Of a stretch of 64,000 bases of DNA, positions 26,486 through 35,935 are shown in pieces. The stretch covers positions 434,001 to 498,000 of the forward strand of contig NC_022438.1 of assembly GCF_000470775.1 (NCBI RefSeq), given 5' to 3'. The notes beneath the pieces are model-generated. The model was not told where the DNA came from and made no database searches. It saw only the letters and a program-made list of their open reading frames with translations. Each line of letters begins with the position of its first letter. The first letter of the stretch is position 1. This stretch comes from Leifsonia xyli subsp. cynodontis DSM 46306 (GTDB lineage Bacteria; Actinomycetota; Actinomycetes; Actinomycetales; Microbacteriaceae). Position numbers and translations under genes: made by a program.

Positions 26486-27250
26486 ATGGAGACCTTTCGC
26501 CGCAGTCGCGCTATCGTCCCTGTGCTCGAGGTTCTCGAGGAGGCCGGCTCCACGAACGACGTGGTGCAGGCCCGCTCCGACGATCTTCCCGACCTCGCCG
26601 TCGTCGTCACCGGCAATCAGACCGGTGGGCGGGGCCGGCTGGGGCGGGTTTGGGTGGCGCCGCCCGGGAAGACGCTCGCCATCTCCGTGCTGCTGAAGCC
26701 CGACGGCCTGAAGCCGGACGCTTTCGGCTGGTTCCCGCTGCTCGCCGGTCTCGCCATGCGCCGTGCGCTGGCCGGTTTCGTGCCGCGGGAGGTCGAGGTC
26801 AAGTGGCCGAACGATGTGCTGATCGACGGCGCGAAAGTCAGCGGCATCCTGACCGAGCTGCTGCCCGGGATGCGCGGCGTCGTGGTCGGAGCCGGCGTCA
26901 ACCTGACCGTGGCCGGGGACGAGCTGCCGGCGCCGACCGCGACGTCGCTGCGGCTGGCCGGCGCGACCGATCCCGACACCGACGCCGTGCTCGCCGCCTA
27001 CCTCATCGAGCTGGTCGTGCTCTACCGCGACTTCCTCACGGCGGGCGGCGATCCGGTTCGCAGCGCGCTGCGCGACGAGGTCGCCGCAGCGTGTCACACC
27101 ATCGGCCGGGCGGTGCGTGTCGAACTCCCCGGTGGCGGCAGCCTGACGGGCGTCGCCGTCGCTCTCGACGACACCGGACGGCTGATCGTGGAGTCGGATG
27201 CGGGCCGCACCGCGGTGGCGGCCGGCGACGTGACGCACCTGCGGTATTAA
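26486..27250 (+). CDS. birA: Biotin--[acetyl-CoA-carboxylase] ligase
   Basis: 254-residue biotin protein ligase without the N-terminal DNA-binding domain (class I), so it should not repress transcription. Motifs: AGSTNDVVQ, the biotinyl-AMP loop TGGRGRLGRVW, VKWPNDVLIDGAKVSGIL and GAGVNL, then a C-terminal SH3-like part (GRAVRV...LTGVAVALDDTGRLIVE). CAGACT lies 6 bases before ATG, again suggesting a leaderless start. Divergent from accD/accE, the enzyme whose biotinyl subunit it modifies. Confidence 0.94.
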   Translation: METFRRSRAIVPVLEVLEEAGSTNDVVQARSDDLPDLAVVVTGNQTGGRGRLGRVWVAPPGKTLAISVLLKPDGLKPDAFGWFPLLAGLAMRRALAGFVPREVEVKWPNDVLIDGAKVSGILTELLPGMRGVVVGAGVNLTVAGDELPAPTATSLRLAGATDPDTDAVLAAYLIELVVLYRDFLTAGGDPVRSALRDEVAAACHTIGRAVRVELPGGGSLTGVAVALDDTGRLIVESDAGRTAVAAGDVTHLRY

Positions 27251-27795
27251 TGGAAATCATGAGCAGCACGCCGGACGGAGCCGTCGGCCCGCCTTCCGAG
27301 CGGGTCGTGGCTCGGCTGCGCCCGAACGCACGGGCGCTTCTCTGGCCGTCCCTCGCGCTCATCGCCGCGAGTGGCGCCGTCGGTTTCCTCGTCGGGCGTC
27401 TGACCGAGGTGTGGGAGGAGGCGCTGCTCTGGTCGGCTGCGGCCGCTGTGCTGTTCCTCTTCTTCCTGCTGCCGCTCGCGGCCTGGCTGAGCCGCCGCTA
27501 CACGATCACAACGCGCCGGCTCATCCTCCGGCACGGTTTCTTCGTCCGCGTCCGTCAGGAGCTGCTGCACTCCCGCAGCTACGATGTGAGCCTCAAGCGC
27601 ACCTGGCTGCAGAGCGTGTTCCGCTCAGGAGATGTCCTGATCAACTCGGGCCTGGACCATCCCGTCGTCCTCAAGGATGTGCCCCGGGCCGATGAGGTTC
27701 AGCGCGCGCTCAGCGAGCTCATGGAGCGTGCGCAGACCATCGTCGGGACGCGCCGCCAGGAGTCCGAGTCAGTCCCCGACGAGACCACGGTCTAG
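27250..27795 (+). CDS. PH-domain (bPH2/DUF304) membrane protein
   Basis: 181 residues. Two hydrophobic helices (about residues 30-50 and 58-80) followed by a bacterial PH-like domain: RRYTITTRRLILRHGFF, LLHSRSYDVSLKRTWLQ and a final GDVLINSG. Such proteins sit in the cytoplasmic membrane with unknown role. ATG 27250 overlaps the birA stop (TAATG); ATG 27259 is an alternative. The last 27 bases overlap the convergent GtrA gene. Confidence 0.85.
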   Translation: MEIMSSTPDGAVGPPSERVVARLRPNARALLWPSLALIAASGAVGFLVGRLTEVWEEALLWSAAAAVLFLFFLLPLAAWLSRRYTITTRRLILRHGFFVRVRQELLHSRSYDVSLKRTWLQSVFRSGDVLINSGLDHPVVLKDVPRADEVQRALSELMERAQTIVGTRRQESESVPDETTV

Positions 27796-28302
27796 GGTTC
27801 GCGCTAGCATCGCCGCCGCGACCGGTTCCAGCGCCGCGGCCGGAGGCCGCTGGCCGCGCGCGGGGGAGAAGACCCACCAGCGGTAGAGGGCGAAGCGGAA
27901 CAGCATCCCGAGCGCCAGGCCGATCCCGTTGGCCGAGATGTTGTCGGCGATCGGCGAGGTCAGGCCGAGCAGGTAGTGCGACACCCCGATGCAGAACAGG
28001 GGGATGCCCATGCCCGCGAGGCTGACCGCGAAGAACTCGGTGCCTTCGCGCAGGGTGTTCCCCTGCCGTTGCCCGGAGAAAGCCCAGAACCGGTTCCCGA
28101 CCCAGTTGGCGAAGATCGCCACGGTCGTCGCGATGACCGTCGAGAAGACAGTGGCGTGCGGGACGCCGCGGAAAACGATCAGCAGCATCGCATTGAACAC
28201 GACGAGGTTCACGACCAAGCCCACAGCGCCCACAGCGCCGAACTTGATCAGCTGAGGCAGGAGCCGGGCCGTGCGCGCCGGGATGGTCTTCTCGATCGTC
28301 AT
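27769..28302 (-). CDS. GtrA-like membrane protein
   Basis: 177-residue GtrA family protein with four membrane segments (from LIKFGAVGAVGLVVNLVVF, VIATTVAIFANWVGNRFWAF, then two more). GtrA proteins help move polyprenyl-linked sugars across the membrane or act with cell-wall glycosyltransferases. Start ATG 28302 gives the usual N-terminus; the open frame beyond it is GC artefact. Convergent with and overlapping the PH-domain gene, divergent from purK. Confidence 0.88.
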   Translation of the reverse strand: MTIEKTIPARTARLLPQLIKFGAVGAVGLVVNLVVFNAMLLIVFRGVPHATVFSTVIATTVAIFANWVGNRFWAFSGQRQGNTLREGTEFFAVSLAGMGIPLFCIGVSHYLLGLTSPIADNISANGIGLALGMLFRFALYRWWVFSPARGQRPPAAALEPVAAAMLARTLDRGLVGD

Positions 28303-28422
28303 GCTCCAACCGGGGATGCGGGATGATAGGGAGTGCGTTCGCCAGAGTACGCGAGCCGTGGCGTTCATGTCTGTGAGTTGCCCGCGGGCAGCATGAGGAG
28401 TATCAGAGGAGGGCCCCAGGCG

Positions 28423-29562
28423 ATGGCCAGGAACAGAGTCGGTGTGATCGGCGGCGGACAGCTGGCGCGGATGATGATCCCCCCGGCGGTGGAGCTGGGC
28501 GTGGACATCCGTGTGCTGCAAGAGGCCGAAGGCATGAGCGCCCGATTGGCCGCCAGCGGCGTCGGCGACTACCGCGACCTCGGCGCCGTCCTCGCCTTCG
28601 CGGAGACGGTGGATGTCGTGACCTTCGACCACGAGCACGTTCCGCAGAGCATCCTCCGCGAGCTGGTCGCCCGCGGCATCCCGGTCCACCCGGGTCCGGA
28701 CGCGCTGCTCTATGCGCAGGACAAGATTCAGATGCGCGCGAAGCTCGGCGATCTCGGCCTCCCCGTTCCGGACTGGGCGGCCGTGGAGACCTCCGGCGAG
28801 CTCGCCGCGTTCCTCGACGACCACGGTGGCCGCGCGGTCGTCAAGACGGCCCGCGGAGGCTACGACGGCAAAGGCGTCCGTCTGGTCTCGGACGCGAGCG
28901 GGGCGGATGACTGGTTCCTCGCGCTCGGCGAGAACGGTCGCGGCGGCGCTCTGCTGGTCGAGGAGCTCGTCTCCTTCCGCCGCGAGCTGGCCCAGCTGGT
29001 CGCTCGGCGACCCTCCGGCGAGGTCGTCGCCTGGCCCGTCGTCGAGACCGTGCAGCGCGACGGCGTGTGCGCCGAGGTGATCGCCCCGGCCCCCGGCTCG
29101 GCCGGCCGTCTCGCGCAGGTGGCGTCGGACATCGCTCACCGCATCGCAGACGGTCTGGGCGTGACCGGTGTCCTCGCCGTCGAACTGTTCGAGACGACCG
29201 ACGGCCGGGTGCTGGTCAACGAACTCGCGATGCGCCCGCACAACAGCGGCCACTGGTCGATCGAGGGCGCCGTGACCAATCAGTTCGAGCAGCATCTGCG
29301 CGCCGTGCTCGATCTGCCGCTGGGCGCGGCGACGGCTCGCGAGGACTGGTCGGTGATGGTCAACATCCTGGGCGGGCCGTCGGAGGGAACTGTGCAGGAC
29401 CGCTACCCTGCCGCGCTCGCGGCGCACCCCGAAGCCAAATTCCACGGTTACGGCAAGGCGCCACGGCCCGGTCGGAAGGTCGGCCATGTGACGGTCTGCG
29501 GCGACGATCTGGACGACATCGCGTACCGCGCACGGTCGGCGGCTGCCTTCTTCGAGGGGTAA
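28423..29562 (+). CDS. purK: N5-carboxyaminoimidazole ribonucleotide synthase
   Basis: Purine pathway ATP-grasp enzyme converting AIR, ATP and bicarbonate to N5-CAIR. 379 residues. N-terminal RVGVIGGGQLARMM, ATP-binding VVKTARGGYDGKGV and metal site VNELAMRPHNSGHWSIEG are complete. ATG 28423 follows a strong AGAGGAGGG. purE is 69 bases downstream, so the pair works as the two-step bacterial route to CAIR. Confidence 0.96.
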   Translation: MARNRVGVIGGGQLARMMIPPAVELGVDIRVLQEAEGMSARLAASGVGDYRDLGAVLAFAETVDVVTFDHEHVPQSILRELVARGIPVHPGPDALLYAQDKIQMRAKLGDLGLPVPDWAAVETSGELAAFLDDHGGRAVVKTARGGYDGKGVRLVSDASGADDWFLALGENGRGGALLVEELVSFRRELAQLVARRPSGEVVAWPVVETVQRDGVCAEVIAPAPGSAGRLAQVASDIAHRIADGLGVTGVLAVELFETTDGRVLVNELAMRPHNSGHWSIEGAVTNQFEQHLRAVLDLPLGAATAREDWSVMVNILGGPSEGTVQDRYPAALAAHPEAKFHGYGKAPRPGRKVGHVTVCGDDLDDIAYRARSAAAFFEG

Positions 29563-29618
29563 AATCCCGGGGCTCACCGCGCCCGCGTGCCCTCCCCGGG
29601 GTCATGGCGACCGCCCCC

Positions 29619-29624
29619 TAGCAT
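29619..29624 (+). promoter_or_regulatory. Candidate -10 element for purE (leaderless)
   Basis: TAGCAT lies exactly 6 bases before the purE ATG. No purine-rich ribosome site lies between them other than GGG. Confidence 0.4.
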
Positions 29625-29630
29625 GGGTCC

Positions 29631-30134
29631 ATGTCCGTTCCGCCCCCGCCCTTGGTGTCCGTCGTGATGGGTTCCGACTCGGACTGGCCGGTGATGCAGG
29701 AAGCCTCACGGCTGCTCGCCGAGTTCGGTGTCGCACACGAGGTGGAGGTCGTCTCCGCCCACCGCACGCCGGAGAAGATGATCGGCTTCGGCAAAGTCGC
29801 GGCCTCCCGCGGTGTCCGTGTGATCATCGCCGGAGCCGGGGGAGCCGCCCACCTGCCCGGAATGCTCGCCGCCGTCACCACCCTGCCTGTGGTGGGCGTG
29901 CCCGTGCCGCTGGCCCGTCTCGACGGGCTCGACTCGCTGCTCTCGATCGTGCAGATGCCGGCGGGCGTGCCGGTCGCGACCGTCTCCATCGGCGGTGCGC
30001 GCAACGCTGGTCTCCTGGCTGTGAAGATCCTCGCCACGGCCGATTCCGGGCTCGCGAGCGCGCTCGAGCGCTTCGCCGCCGAACTGGAGGCGAGCGTCGA
30101 GGAGAAGAACCGCGCGCTGCAAACGAAGCTATGA
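29631..30134 (+). CDS. purE: N5-carboxyaminoimidazole ribonucleotide mutase
   Basis: 167-residue class I PurE converting N5-CAIR to CAIR. Signature [11 protein letters not shown], then [11 protein letters not shown] with the conserved histidine, and [17 protein letters not shown]. Normal length. It overlaps the following LCP gene by four bases (ATGA), an unusual coupling of purine synthesis to envelope assembly that probably reflects only compact gene order. Confidence 0.96.
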   Translation: MSVPPPPLVSVVMGSDSDWPVMQEASRLLAEFGVAHEVEVVSAHRTPEKMIGFGKVAASRGVRVIIAGAGGAAHLPGMLAAVTTLPVVGVPVPLARLDGLDSLLSIVQMPAGVPVATVSIGGARNAGLLAVKILATADSGLASALERFAAELEASVEEKNRALQTKL

Positions 30135-31492
30135 GCCTCGCCACCACTCCGCTGCGCAACCCGGACACGGCCTCGGCCGGGGTGATGACCAAGCGCGGCT
30201 GGTGGCTGGTCGCCCTCAATATCCTGCTGCCCGGGGCGGCGCAGCTCGTCGCGGGCGATCGGCGCCTCGGCCGGGTGGGTCTGATCGCGACGGCGGCGCT
30301 CTGGCTTCTCGCACTCGCCGCACTACTGATCCTGCTGATCTCGCCGTCCACCGTGTACACGCTGGCGACGCAGTCCGGCAGCCTGACGTTCGCGCAGATC
30401 GTGCTGATCGTGTACCCACTGCTGTGGGTGGTGCTGACGCTCGACACCCTGCGGCTCGTGCGCCTGGTGAAGGCGCGCTCGAAGGCCCGGGGCTGGATCG
30501 CCGCCTTCTCGGTCGTCGTCCTGGTGGGCCTCACCGGGACTGCCGCCTACGGCTCCGTCGTCGCCGCGTCCGCTCGCGGCGCGCTCGCCGGAATCTTCAC
30601 CGCCGGCCCCTCAGAGCCGCCCGTCAAAGGCCGTTACAACATCATGCTGCTCGGTGGCGACGCCGGTCCCGACCGCGAGGGCCTGCGTCCGGACAGCATG
30701 TCCATCGTGAGCATCGACGCCACGACCGGCAAAGCGGTCACCATCGGCCTGCCCCGCGATCTCGACCCGGTGCCCTTCGTCTCCAGCTCGCCCCTGCACG
30801 AGCTGTATCCGGACGGCTATGGCGACAAAGGGCGCTGCGACGTCGATGTGTGCCAGCTCAACTCCATCTACACCGAGGTGGAGCTCTACAAGCCCGAGCT
30901 GTATCCGACGGCCAAGAAGAACGGCAGCGAGCCGGGGATCGAGGCCATGCGCGACGCGCTCGAAGGCGCGACCGGGCTCACCATCCAGTACTTCGTGCTC
31001 ATCGACATGCAGGGCTTCGCCGATCTCATCGACGTCCTCGGCGGTGTGGATGTCACCGTGAGCGAGCGCGTGCCGATCGGCGGCGACGAGAACCTGAACG
31101 GCGTGGTCGAGTGGATAGAGCCGGGCGAGGGGCATCTCGACGGCTATCACGCGCAGTGGTACGCCCGCGCGAGGCACGGCACCAGCGACTACGACCGGAT
31201 GGTGCGTCAGCGTCAGTTGCAGGACGCGATTCTGAAGCAGTTCACTCCGGCGAACATCGTCGCCAAGTTCCAGGACATCGCGAAGGCCGGAAAGCAGGTG
31301 ATGAAGACCGACATCCCGCAGTCGATGCTCGGGTACTTCGTGGACCTCGGCATGAAGACCAAAGCGCAGAAAGTGGACCAGCTGGAACTGGTGCCGCCGA
31401 CCATCGATCCGGAGAATCCGGACTACACGCAGATCCGCCGCCTGGTGCAGCAGGCTGTGGCGCCGGCCACCCCGAAGCCCTCCTCGATGTGA
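30131..31492 (+). CDS. LytR-CpsA-Psr (LCP) family glycopolymer ligase
   Basis: 453 residues. Four hydrophobic segments in the first 150 residues (most LCP proteins have one), then an external LCP domain: [30 protein letters not shown] arginine segment (read TIGLPRDL) and [19 protein letters not shown]. These enzymes transfer polyprenyl-linked glycopolymers to peptidoglycan. It fits as the attachment enzyme for the rhamnose-containing polymer encoded downstream. Confidence 0.92.
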   Translation: MSLATTPLRNPDTASAGVMTKRGWWLVALNILLPGAAQLVAGDRRLGRVGLIATAALWLLALAALLILLISPSTVYTLATQSGSLTFAQIVLIVYPLLWVVLTLDTLRLVRLVKARSKARGWIAAFSVVVLVGLTGTAAYGSVVAASARGALAGIFTAGPSEPPVKGRYNIMLLGGDAGPDREGLRPDSMSIVSIDATTGKAVTIGLPRDLDPVPFVSSSPLHELYPDGYGDKGRCDVDVCQLNSIYTEVELYKPELYPTAKKNGSEPGIEAMRDALEGATGLTIQYFVLIDMQGFADLIDVLGGVDVTVSERVPIGGDENLNGVVEWIEPGEGHLDGYHAQWYARARHGTSDYDRMVRQRQLQDAILKQFTPANIVAKFQDIAKAGKQVMKTDIPQSMLGYFVDLGMKTKAQKVDQLELVPPTIDPENPDYTQIRRLVQQAVAPATPKPSSM

Positions 31493-31584
31493 GCGCGACG
31501 CTCAGACGACCCCTGACCAGATGACAGGGACTGCCCAGGCTTCGCCGGTTCCGCCGCCCGCAGGGAGCGGGTACAGGTGGAGGA

Positions 31585-32827
31585 GTGGCACAGCACCCGG
31601 TGACGAAGGACGCTGGCCGGCTGGTGGCGCTCGACGGCCTGCGCGGCCTGGCGGCGGTCGTCGTCCTGTTGCACCACGCCCTCTACACGAACCCCGGCTT
31701 TCCCGGCTCGCCGGGCGGCGGGCATGCGCCGGCCGGTTCTGCGATGTGGTGGATCAGCTACCACGCCTCTCAAGCTGGCCACCGCCGGCGCGGAGTCGGT
31801 GATCGTCTTTTTCGTGCTCTCCGGGCTCGTCGTCACGCTCCCGGCTCTGCGGCGTCGCGGGTTCGACTGGGTGGCCTACTTCCCGCGTCGGGTCGTGCGC
31901 CTCATGGTCCCTGTGTTCGCGTCCGCGGCGCTGGCGGCGGTGTGGGTCGTGGCCATTCCGCAGCGCTCCACGCAGCCCGACGGCACCTGGCTCACCGCGT
32001 CGTCCACGCCGGGCTTCTCGTGGGAGTACCTCGTCAAGGCGTGGGATCTGCTCGGCGGCGATGGGCAGATCAACAACCCGCTGTGGTCTCTGCGCTGGGA
32101 GCTGATCTTCTCTCTGGCGCTCCCCGTGTTCGCGGTGACGGCGATCCCGGCGCGCACCCGGTGGGTCGGCGGCCTCGCCGCCGCCTGCGCGCTCAGCTGG
32201 CTTGGCGCGCGAACGGGCTCGGGGGCCCTTGAGTATCTGCCGGCGTTCTTCGTCGGCGCGGTGCTCGCCGTCCGCCTGGACGCCGTGCGGACCGTCGCCG
32301 ACCGTATCAACGCCCGCTGGTTCCGGCAGCCGCTGTGGGCGCTGTTCACCGTGGCGAGCCTCCTGCTCCTCATCGCTCCGTGGCTGTTCGGTCCGGGCGT
32401 CGCGGACCGTCCAGAACTCGGCAGCGTGCTCAGGGGGCTGGCGCCGCTCGCGGCGGCCGGCCTGGTGGTCGCGGCGCTCGGCTGGCGTCCGCTGGCGGCG
32501 CTGCTGGAATCGCGGCCCTCGCAGTTCGCAGGCCGCATCTCCTTCAGCCTCTATCTGGTTCATGTGCCGATCGTGATCTTCAGCGTCTACCTGTTCCCCG
32601 GGCAGGTCTGGTACGTGCCGCTGCTGTTCGCCCTTCCCGTGGCGGCGCTGGTCGCTGTGGAATTCACCTGGCTGGTCGAGAGCCGCAGCCACCGGTGGTC
32701 GAAAGCTGTGGGGGTCTGGGCGTCGGAGCGATACCGCGCCTGGTTCGGGTGCGAGGCGAGCGAAGACCTCGCCGAGGGGGTCTCCCGCGATGCCCGCCAG
32801 CGCGCGCTGACCTCGGCGGATCGCTGA
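31585..32827 (+). pseudogene. Acyltransferase-3 family membrane protein, frameshifted
   Basis: Starts as a normal O-acyltransferase (VALDGLRGLAAVVVLLHHALY) but an extra C at 31761-31762 breaks the frame. Without it WWISYTPLKLATAGAESV reads through to ESVIVFFVLSGLVVTLP and about nine more membrane segments, ending at 32827. Such proteins acetylate cell-surface sugars. Intact over its full length apart from this one base, so recent loss or a sequencing error. GTG 31585 is the start used here. Confidence 0.82.
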
Positions 32828-32854
32828 CGCCGGCGGTCCTCGCCCGCCCAGGGA

Positions 32855-34006
32855 TCAGAGGTCGGCGTGCAGCTGCCAGACGCGTTCGGCCGAGTCGCGC
32901 CAGCTGAAGGCCCTGGCGCGGTCCGAGGCGAGCACGCTCAACCGTGCGCGCAGGTCCGGTTCGCCGTGTACGCGGCCGATGGCCTCGGCGAGGCGGTCAG
33001 TGTAGGCGGCATCGTCCTCGGAGCGGCCCGGGCGCTCCACGACCAGGCTCGCGCCGCCCGCGACCTCGACGAGAGCGGGGTCGTCGGAGTGGATGACCGG
33101 GAGGCCGAACGTGAACGCTTCCACGATGGGGAGTCCGAACCCCTCGGCGAGGCTCGGATAGACGAACACGGTCGCCCGGTCGAGCACGACGGCGAGGTCG
33201 GGGTCGGAGAGGCGGCCGAGCGCGCGCACGCGGTCCTCCGGCAGGCCGGCTGCGGCCGCGACGCCACTCGCGCTGCGCTCGCCGTAGCGGTCGGGTCCGA
33301 CGATGAGCAGGGGGATTCCGTGTACTTCGGGCCGTGCGACCGCGCGGATCAGTGCAGCAACGCCCCTGCGCGGCATGATCGAGCCGAGCGTCAGAGCGTA
33401 CGTCTCCGGGAGCTCCAGTCGTGCCGCGCGTTCATCGGCGTCGGCCGGGAGCCGCACGGTGGTGGTGGGCGCGCCGCCGATCACCCGGATGCGGTCGCCG
33501 AAGTCCAGCTCGTCCGCCAGCCGGCTCGCGACCGCGTGGGTCGGGACGACGATGGCGTCGGCGAACCGTCTGGCGCGCTTAGCCATCGACTTGGTCCAGA
33601 GCGCTCTGGCCGTGCCGATCGTCTCCGGGTGCGACCAGGCCAGCGTGTCGTGGATCGTCACGGCGATCTGTTCGGAGGCGTCCGTCTGGCCGTGCTGGCG
33701 CAGCGGAGCCAGCAGGGCCGGCGCGTGCAGCATCCCGCTGAGCGAGCCGACGGGGAGGCCGGACTGCCAGGCCAGAGCCAGCTCGCGGTGGGCCAGCGGC
33801 AGCCGGATGACGTCGGCCACCCCCGGGAGCAGCAGGCGCACCTCGTCGAGCTTGTCGTCGGAGATGTTCGAGACGACGGCTTGGACGTCGCAGCCCGGAG
33901 GGGCGGTCGCGATCAACTGCCGGGTGAGCTCCTCCGTGTAGCGGCGCGAGCCGCCGGGAGCCACACCGGTCAGGTCATCGACCACCACCCTGAGTGTCGT
34001 CGTCAT
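32855..34006 (-). CDS. Glycosyltransferase family 4/1 (GT-B fold)
   Basis: 383 residues. C-terminal nucleotide-sugar domain is clear: TLGSIMPRRGVAALIRA, LGRLSDPDLAVVLDRATVFVYPSLAEGFGLPIVEAFTFGLPVI, with the E(x7)E pair. SD AGGAGCGGA precedes ATG. It overlaps the rmlD gene by 32 bases on the same strand, suggesting use of dTDP-L-rhamnose or action in the same polymer. Donor and acceptor cannot be read from sequence. Confidence 0.92.
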   Translation of the reverse strand: MTTTLRVVVDDLTGVAPGGSRRYTEELTRQLIATAPPGCDVQAVVSNISDDKLDEVRLLLPGVADVIRLPLAHRELALAWQSGLPVGSLSGMLHAPALLAPLRQHGQTDASEQIAVTIHDTLAWSHPETIGTARALWTKSMAKRARRFADAIVVPTHAVASRLADELDFGDRIRVIGGAPTTTVRLPADADERAARLELPETYALTLGSIMPRRGVAALIRAVARPEVHGIPLLIVGPDRYGERSASGVAAAAGLPEDRVRALGRLSDPDLAVVLDRATVFVYPSLAEGFGLPIVEAFTFGLPVIHSDDPALVEVAGGASLVVERPGRSEDDAAYTDRLAEAIGRVHGEPDLRARLSVLASDRARAFSWRDSAERVWQLHADL

Positions 34007-34862
34007 TCCGCTCCTGATCCAGGACTCCGTGTTGTGCTGCGTCGGCCAGCGCTTCCTCCCACGGCCGCATGGGTTCGAGGCCGACGCGCCTCCAGCCTTC
34101 GTGACCCAGCACCGAGTAGGACGGTCGGGGAGCCGGCCGGATGAACGTGGCGCTGTCGGTCGGAAGGACCCTATCAGGGTCCAGCCCGGCAGCGCTGAAG
34201 ACCGCCTTGGCGAACGCGAACCAGCTTGCCTGGCCGGAGTTCGTGCCGTGGTACACCCCGGGGGGCGCGTCCGAGTCGAGGAGCGCCACGATCTGCTCGG
34301 CCAGGTCGCCGGTCCAGGTCGGCTGGCCGAGCTGGTCGGCCACGACGCTCACCGTTTCGTGGCTCTCGGCGAGTCTCACCATCGTCTTGGCGAAGTTCGC
34401 GCCGCCCGCGCCGTACAGCCATGCGGTGCGGACGATGTAGGTGCCGTCGGGATGCGCGGCCAGCGCGAGCTCTTCGCCGGCGGCTTTGGTGCGGCCGTAG
34501 GCGTTGATCGGGTCGCGCGGGGTGTCCTCGGCGTAGGGCTCGGCGCCAGACCCGTCGAAGACGTAGTCGGTGGAGACCGTCACGAACGTCGCGCCGTGCT
34601 GCGCCGCGGCCACGGCGAGGTTCTCGGTGCCGGTCGCGTTGATCGCGTAGGCGTCGTCCTCGTGGGTCTCGGCGTCATCCACCTTCGTGTAGGCGGAGGC
34701 GTTGATTACCACGTCGTGGCCCGCGACGGCGGCCAGAACAGGGTCACGGTCCGTGACGTCGAGATCGGCGCGGCCGAGGGCGGTCACATCCCGGCCGGCC
34801 AGCGCGCGCTGGAGGTCCTGACCGAGCTGGCCGCGGGCTCCGGCGATCAGATAGCGCGCCAT
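33975..34862 (-). CDS. rmlD: dTDP-4-dehydrorhamnose reductase
   Basis: Last step of dTDP-L-rhamnose synthesis. 295-residue short-chain dehydrogenase: LIAGARGQLGQDL (NADPH loop), VINASAYTKVDDAE, STDYVFDG with the catalytic Tyr/Lys as YGRTKAAGE. ATG 34862 is the natural start. Lies 11 bases after rmlB on the same strand. Confidence 0.95.
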   Translation of the reverse strand: MARYLIAGARGQLGQDLQRALAGRDVTALGRADLDVTDRDPVLAAVAGHDVVINASAYTKVDDAETHEDDAYAINATGTENLAVAAAQHGATFVTVSTDYVFDGSGAEPYAEDTPRDPINAYGRTKAAGEELALAAHPDGTYIVRTAWLYGAGGANFAKTMVRLAESHETVSVVADQLGQPTWTGDLAEQIVALLDSDAPPGVYHGTNSGQASWFAFAKAVFSAAGLDPDRVLPTDSATFIRPAPRPSYSVLGHEGWRRVGLEPMRPWEEALADAAQHGVLDQERNDDDTQGGGR

Positions 34863-34873
34863 GTCGGCCGGTC

Positions 34874-35863
34874 TCAGCTGTCCAGCGCGGCGCGAGCCTT
34901 CAGCGGCTCCCACCAGGTGCGGTTGTCGCGGTACCACTGCACGACCTCGGCGAGACCCTGTTCGAACGGCACCAGCGGCTCGTAGCCGAGCTCGCTGCGG
35001 ATCTTCGAGATGTCCACCGAGTAGCGCAGGTCGTGGCCGAGGCGGTCGGCGACGCGGTCGACGTACGACCAGTCCTTGCCGGTCGCGTCGAGCAGCAGCT
35101 GGGTGAGCTCCTTGTTGGTGAGCTCGGTGCCGCCGCCGATGTTGTAGATCTCGCCGGCGCGGCCGTTCACCAGCACCATCGCGATGCCGCGGGTGTGGTC
35201 GTCGACGTGCAGCCAGTCGCGGATGTTGTTGCCTTCGCCGTAGAGCGGGACGTGCTTGTCGTCGATGAGGTTGGTGACGAAGAGCGGGATGACCTTCTCG
35301 GGGAAGTGGTACGGCCCGTAGTTGTTCGAGCAGCGCGTGATCGAGAGGTTGAGCCCGTGCGTGTGGAAGTAGCTGCGGGCGAGCAGATCGCTGCCGGCCT
35401 TCGACGCCGAGTACGGCGAGTTCGGCTCCAGCGGGCGCTCCTCATCCCACGAGCCCTCGGCGATCGAGCCGTACACTTCGTCGGTGGAGACATGGACGAA
35501 GCGTTTGACTTCGTTGCGGAGGGCGGCGTCCAGGAGCTGCTGGGTCCCGAGCACATTGGTCTCGACGAAGATCGACGCGTCGCGGACCGAGCGGTCGACG
35601 TGCGATTCGGCGGCGAAGTGGACGACGGCGTCCACCGAGGGGAACAGCTCGTCCAGCAGTCCGCCGTCGCGGATGTCGCCCTTCACGAAGGTGTAACGGG
35701 GCGAGTCGGAGACCGGCTCGAGGTTCGCGAGGTTGCCGGAGTAGGTCAGCGCGTCCAGAACGACCACCTCGGCCCCTTCCAGGCCCGGATAGGCGTCCTG
35801 GAGGGTGCGGCGGACGAAGTTGGAGCCGATGAATCCGGCGCCACCGGTGACGAGAATCTTCAT
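34874..35863 (-). CDS. rmlB: dTDP-glucose 4,6-dehydratase
   Basis: 329-residue NAD-dependent dehydratase, second step of the pathway. ILVTGGAGFIGSNFVRR, AAESHVDRSV, STDEVYGS and the catalytic YSASKAGSD; the later segment RCSNNYGPYHFPEKVIPL is typical. Divergent from rmlC across 72 bases. Confidence 0.96.
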   Translation of the reverse strand: MKILVTGGAGFIGSNFVRRTLQDAYPGLEGAEVVVLDALTYSGNLANLEPVSDSPRYTFVKGDIRDGGLLDELFPSVDAVVHFAAESHVDRSVRDASIFVETNVLGTQQLLDAALRNEVKRFVHVSTDEVYGSIAEGSWDEERPLEPNSPYSASKAGSDLLARSYFHTHGLNLSITRCSNNYGPYHFPEKVIPLFVTNLIDDKHVPLYGEGNNIRDWLHVDDHTRGIAMVLVNGRAGEIYNIGGGTELTNKELTQLLLDATGKDWSYVDRVADRLGHDLRYSVDISKIRSELGYEPLVPFEQGLAEVVQWYRDNRTWWEPLKARAALDS

Positions 35864-35923
35864 GCGGATGGGCTGCTTTCTATGGGTGAACCGCGCACGA
35901 GTCTAGCGTGCAGGCCTGATTGG

Positions 35924-35929
35924 TAGACT
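35924..35929 (+). promoter_or_regulatory. Candidate -10 element for rmlC (leaderless)
   Basis: TAGACT lies 6 bases before GTG 35936 in the 72-base gap between divergent rmlB and rmlC. GCACG...CGTGC half-sites around 35896-35911 could be an operator. Confidence 0.45.
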
Positions 35930-35935
35930 CCCGGG

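Noticed and set aside
27769..27795. Frameshift at the PH-domain/GtrA junction
   Set aside because: Both proteins read to normal ends. The 27-base tail-to-tail overlap is ordinary gene compaction.
29563..29630. Terminator between purK and purE (CCCGGGG...CCCCGGG)
   Set aside because: The half-sites are short and separated by about 20 bases with no T-run. Not convincing as a terminator.
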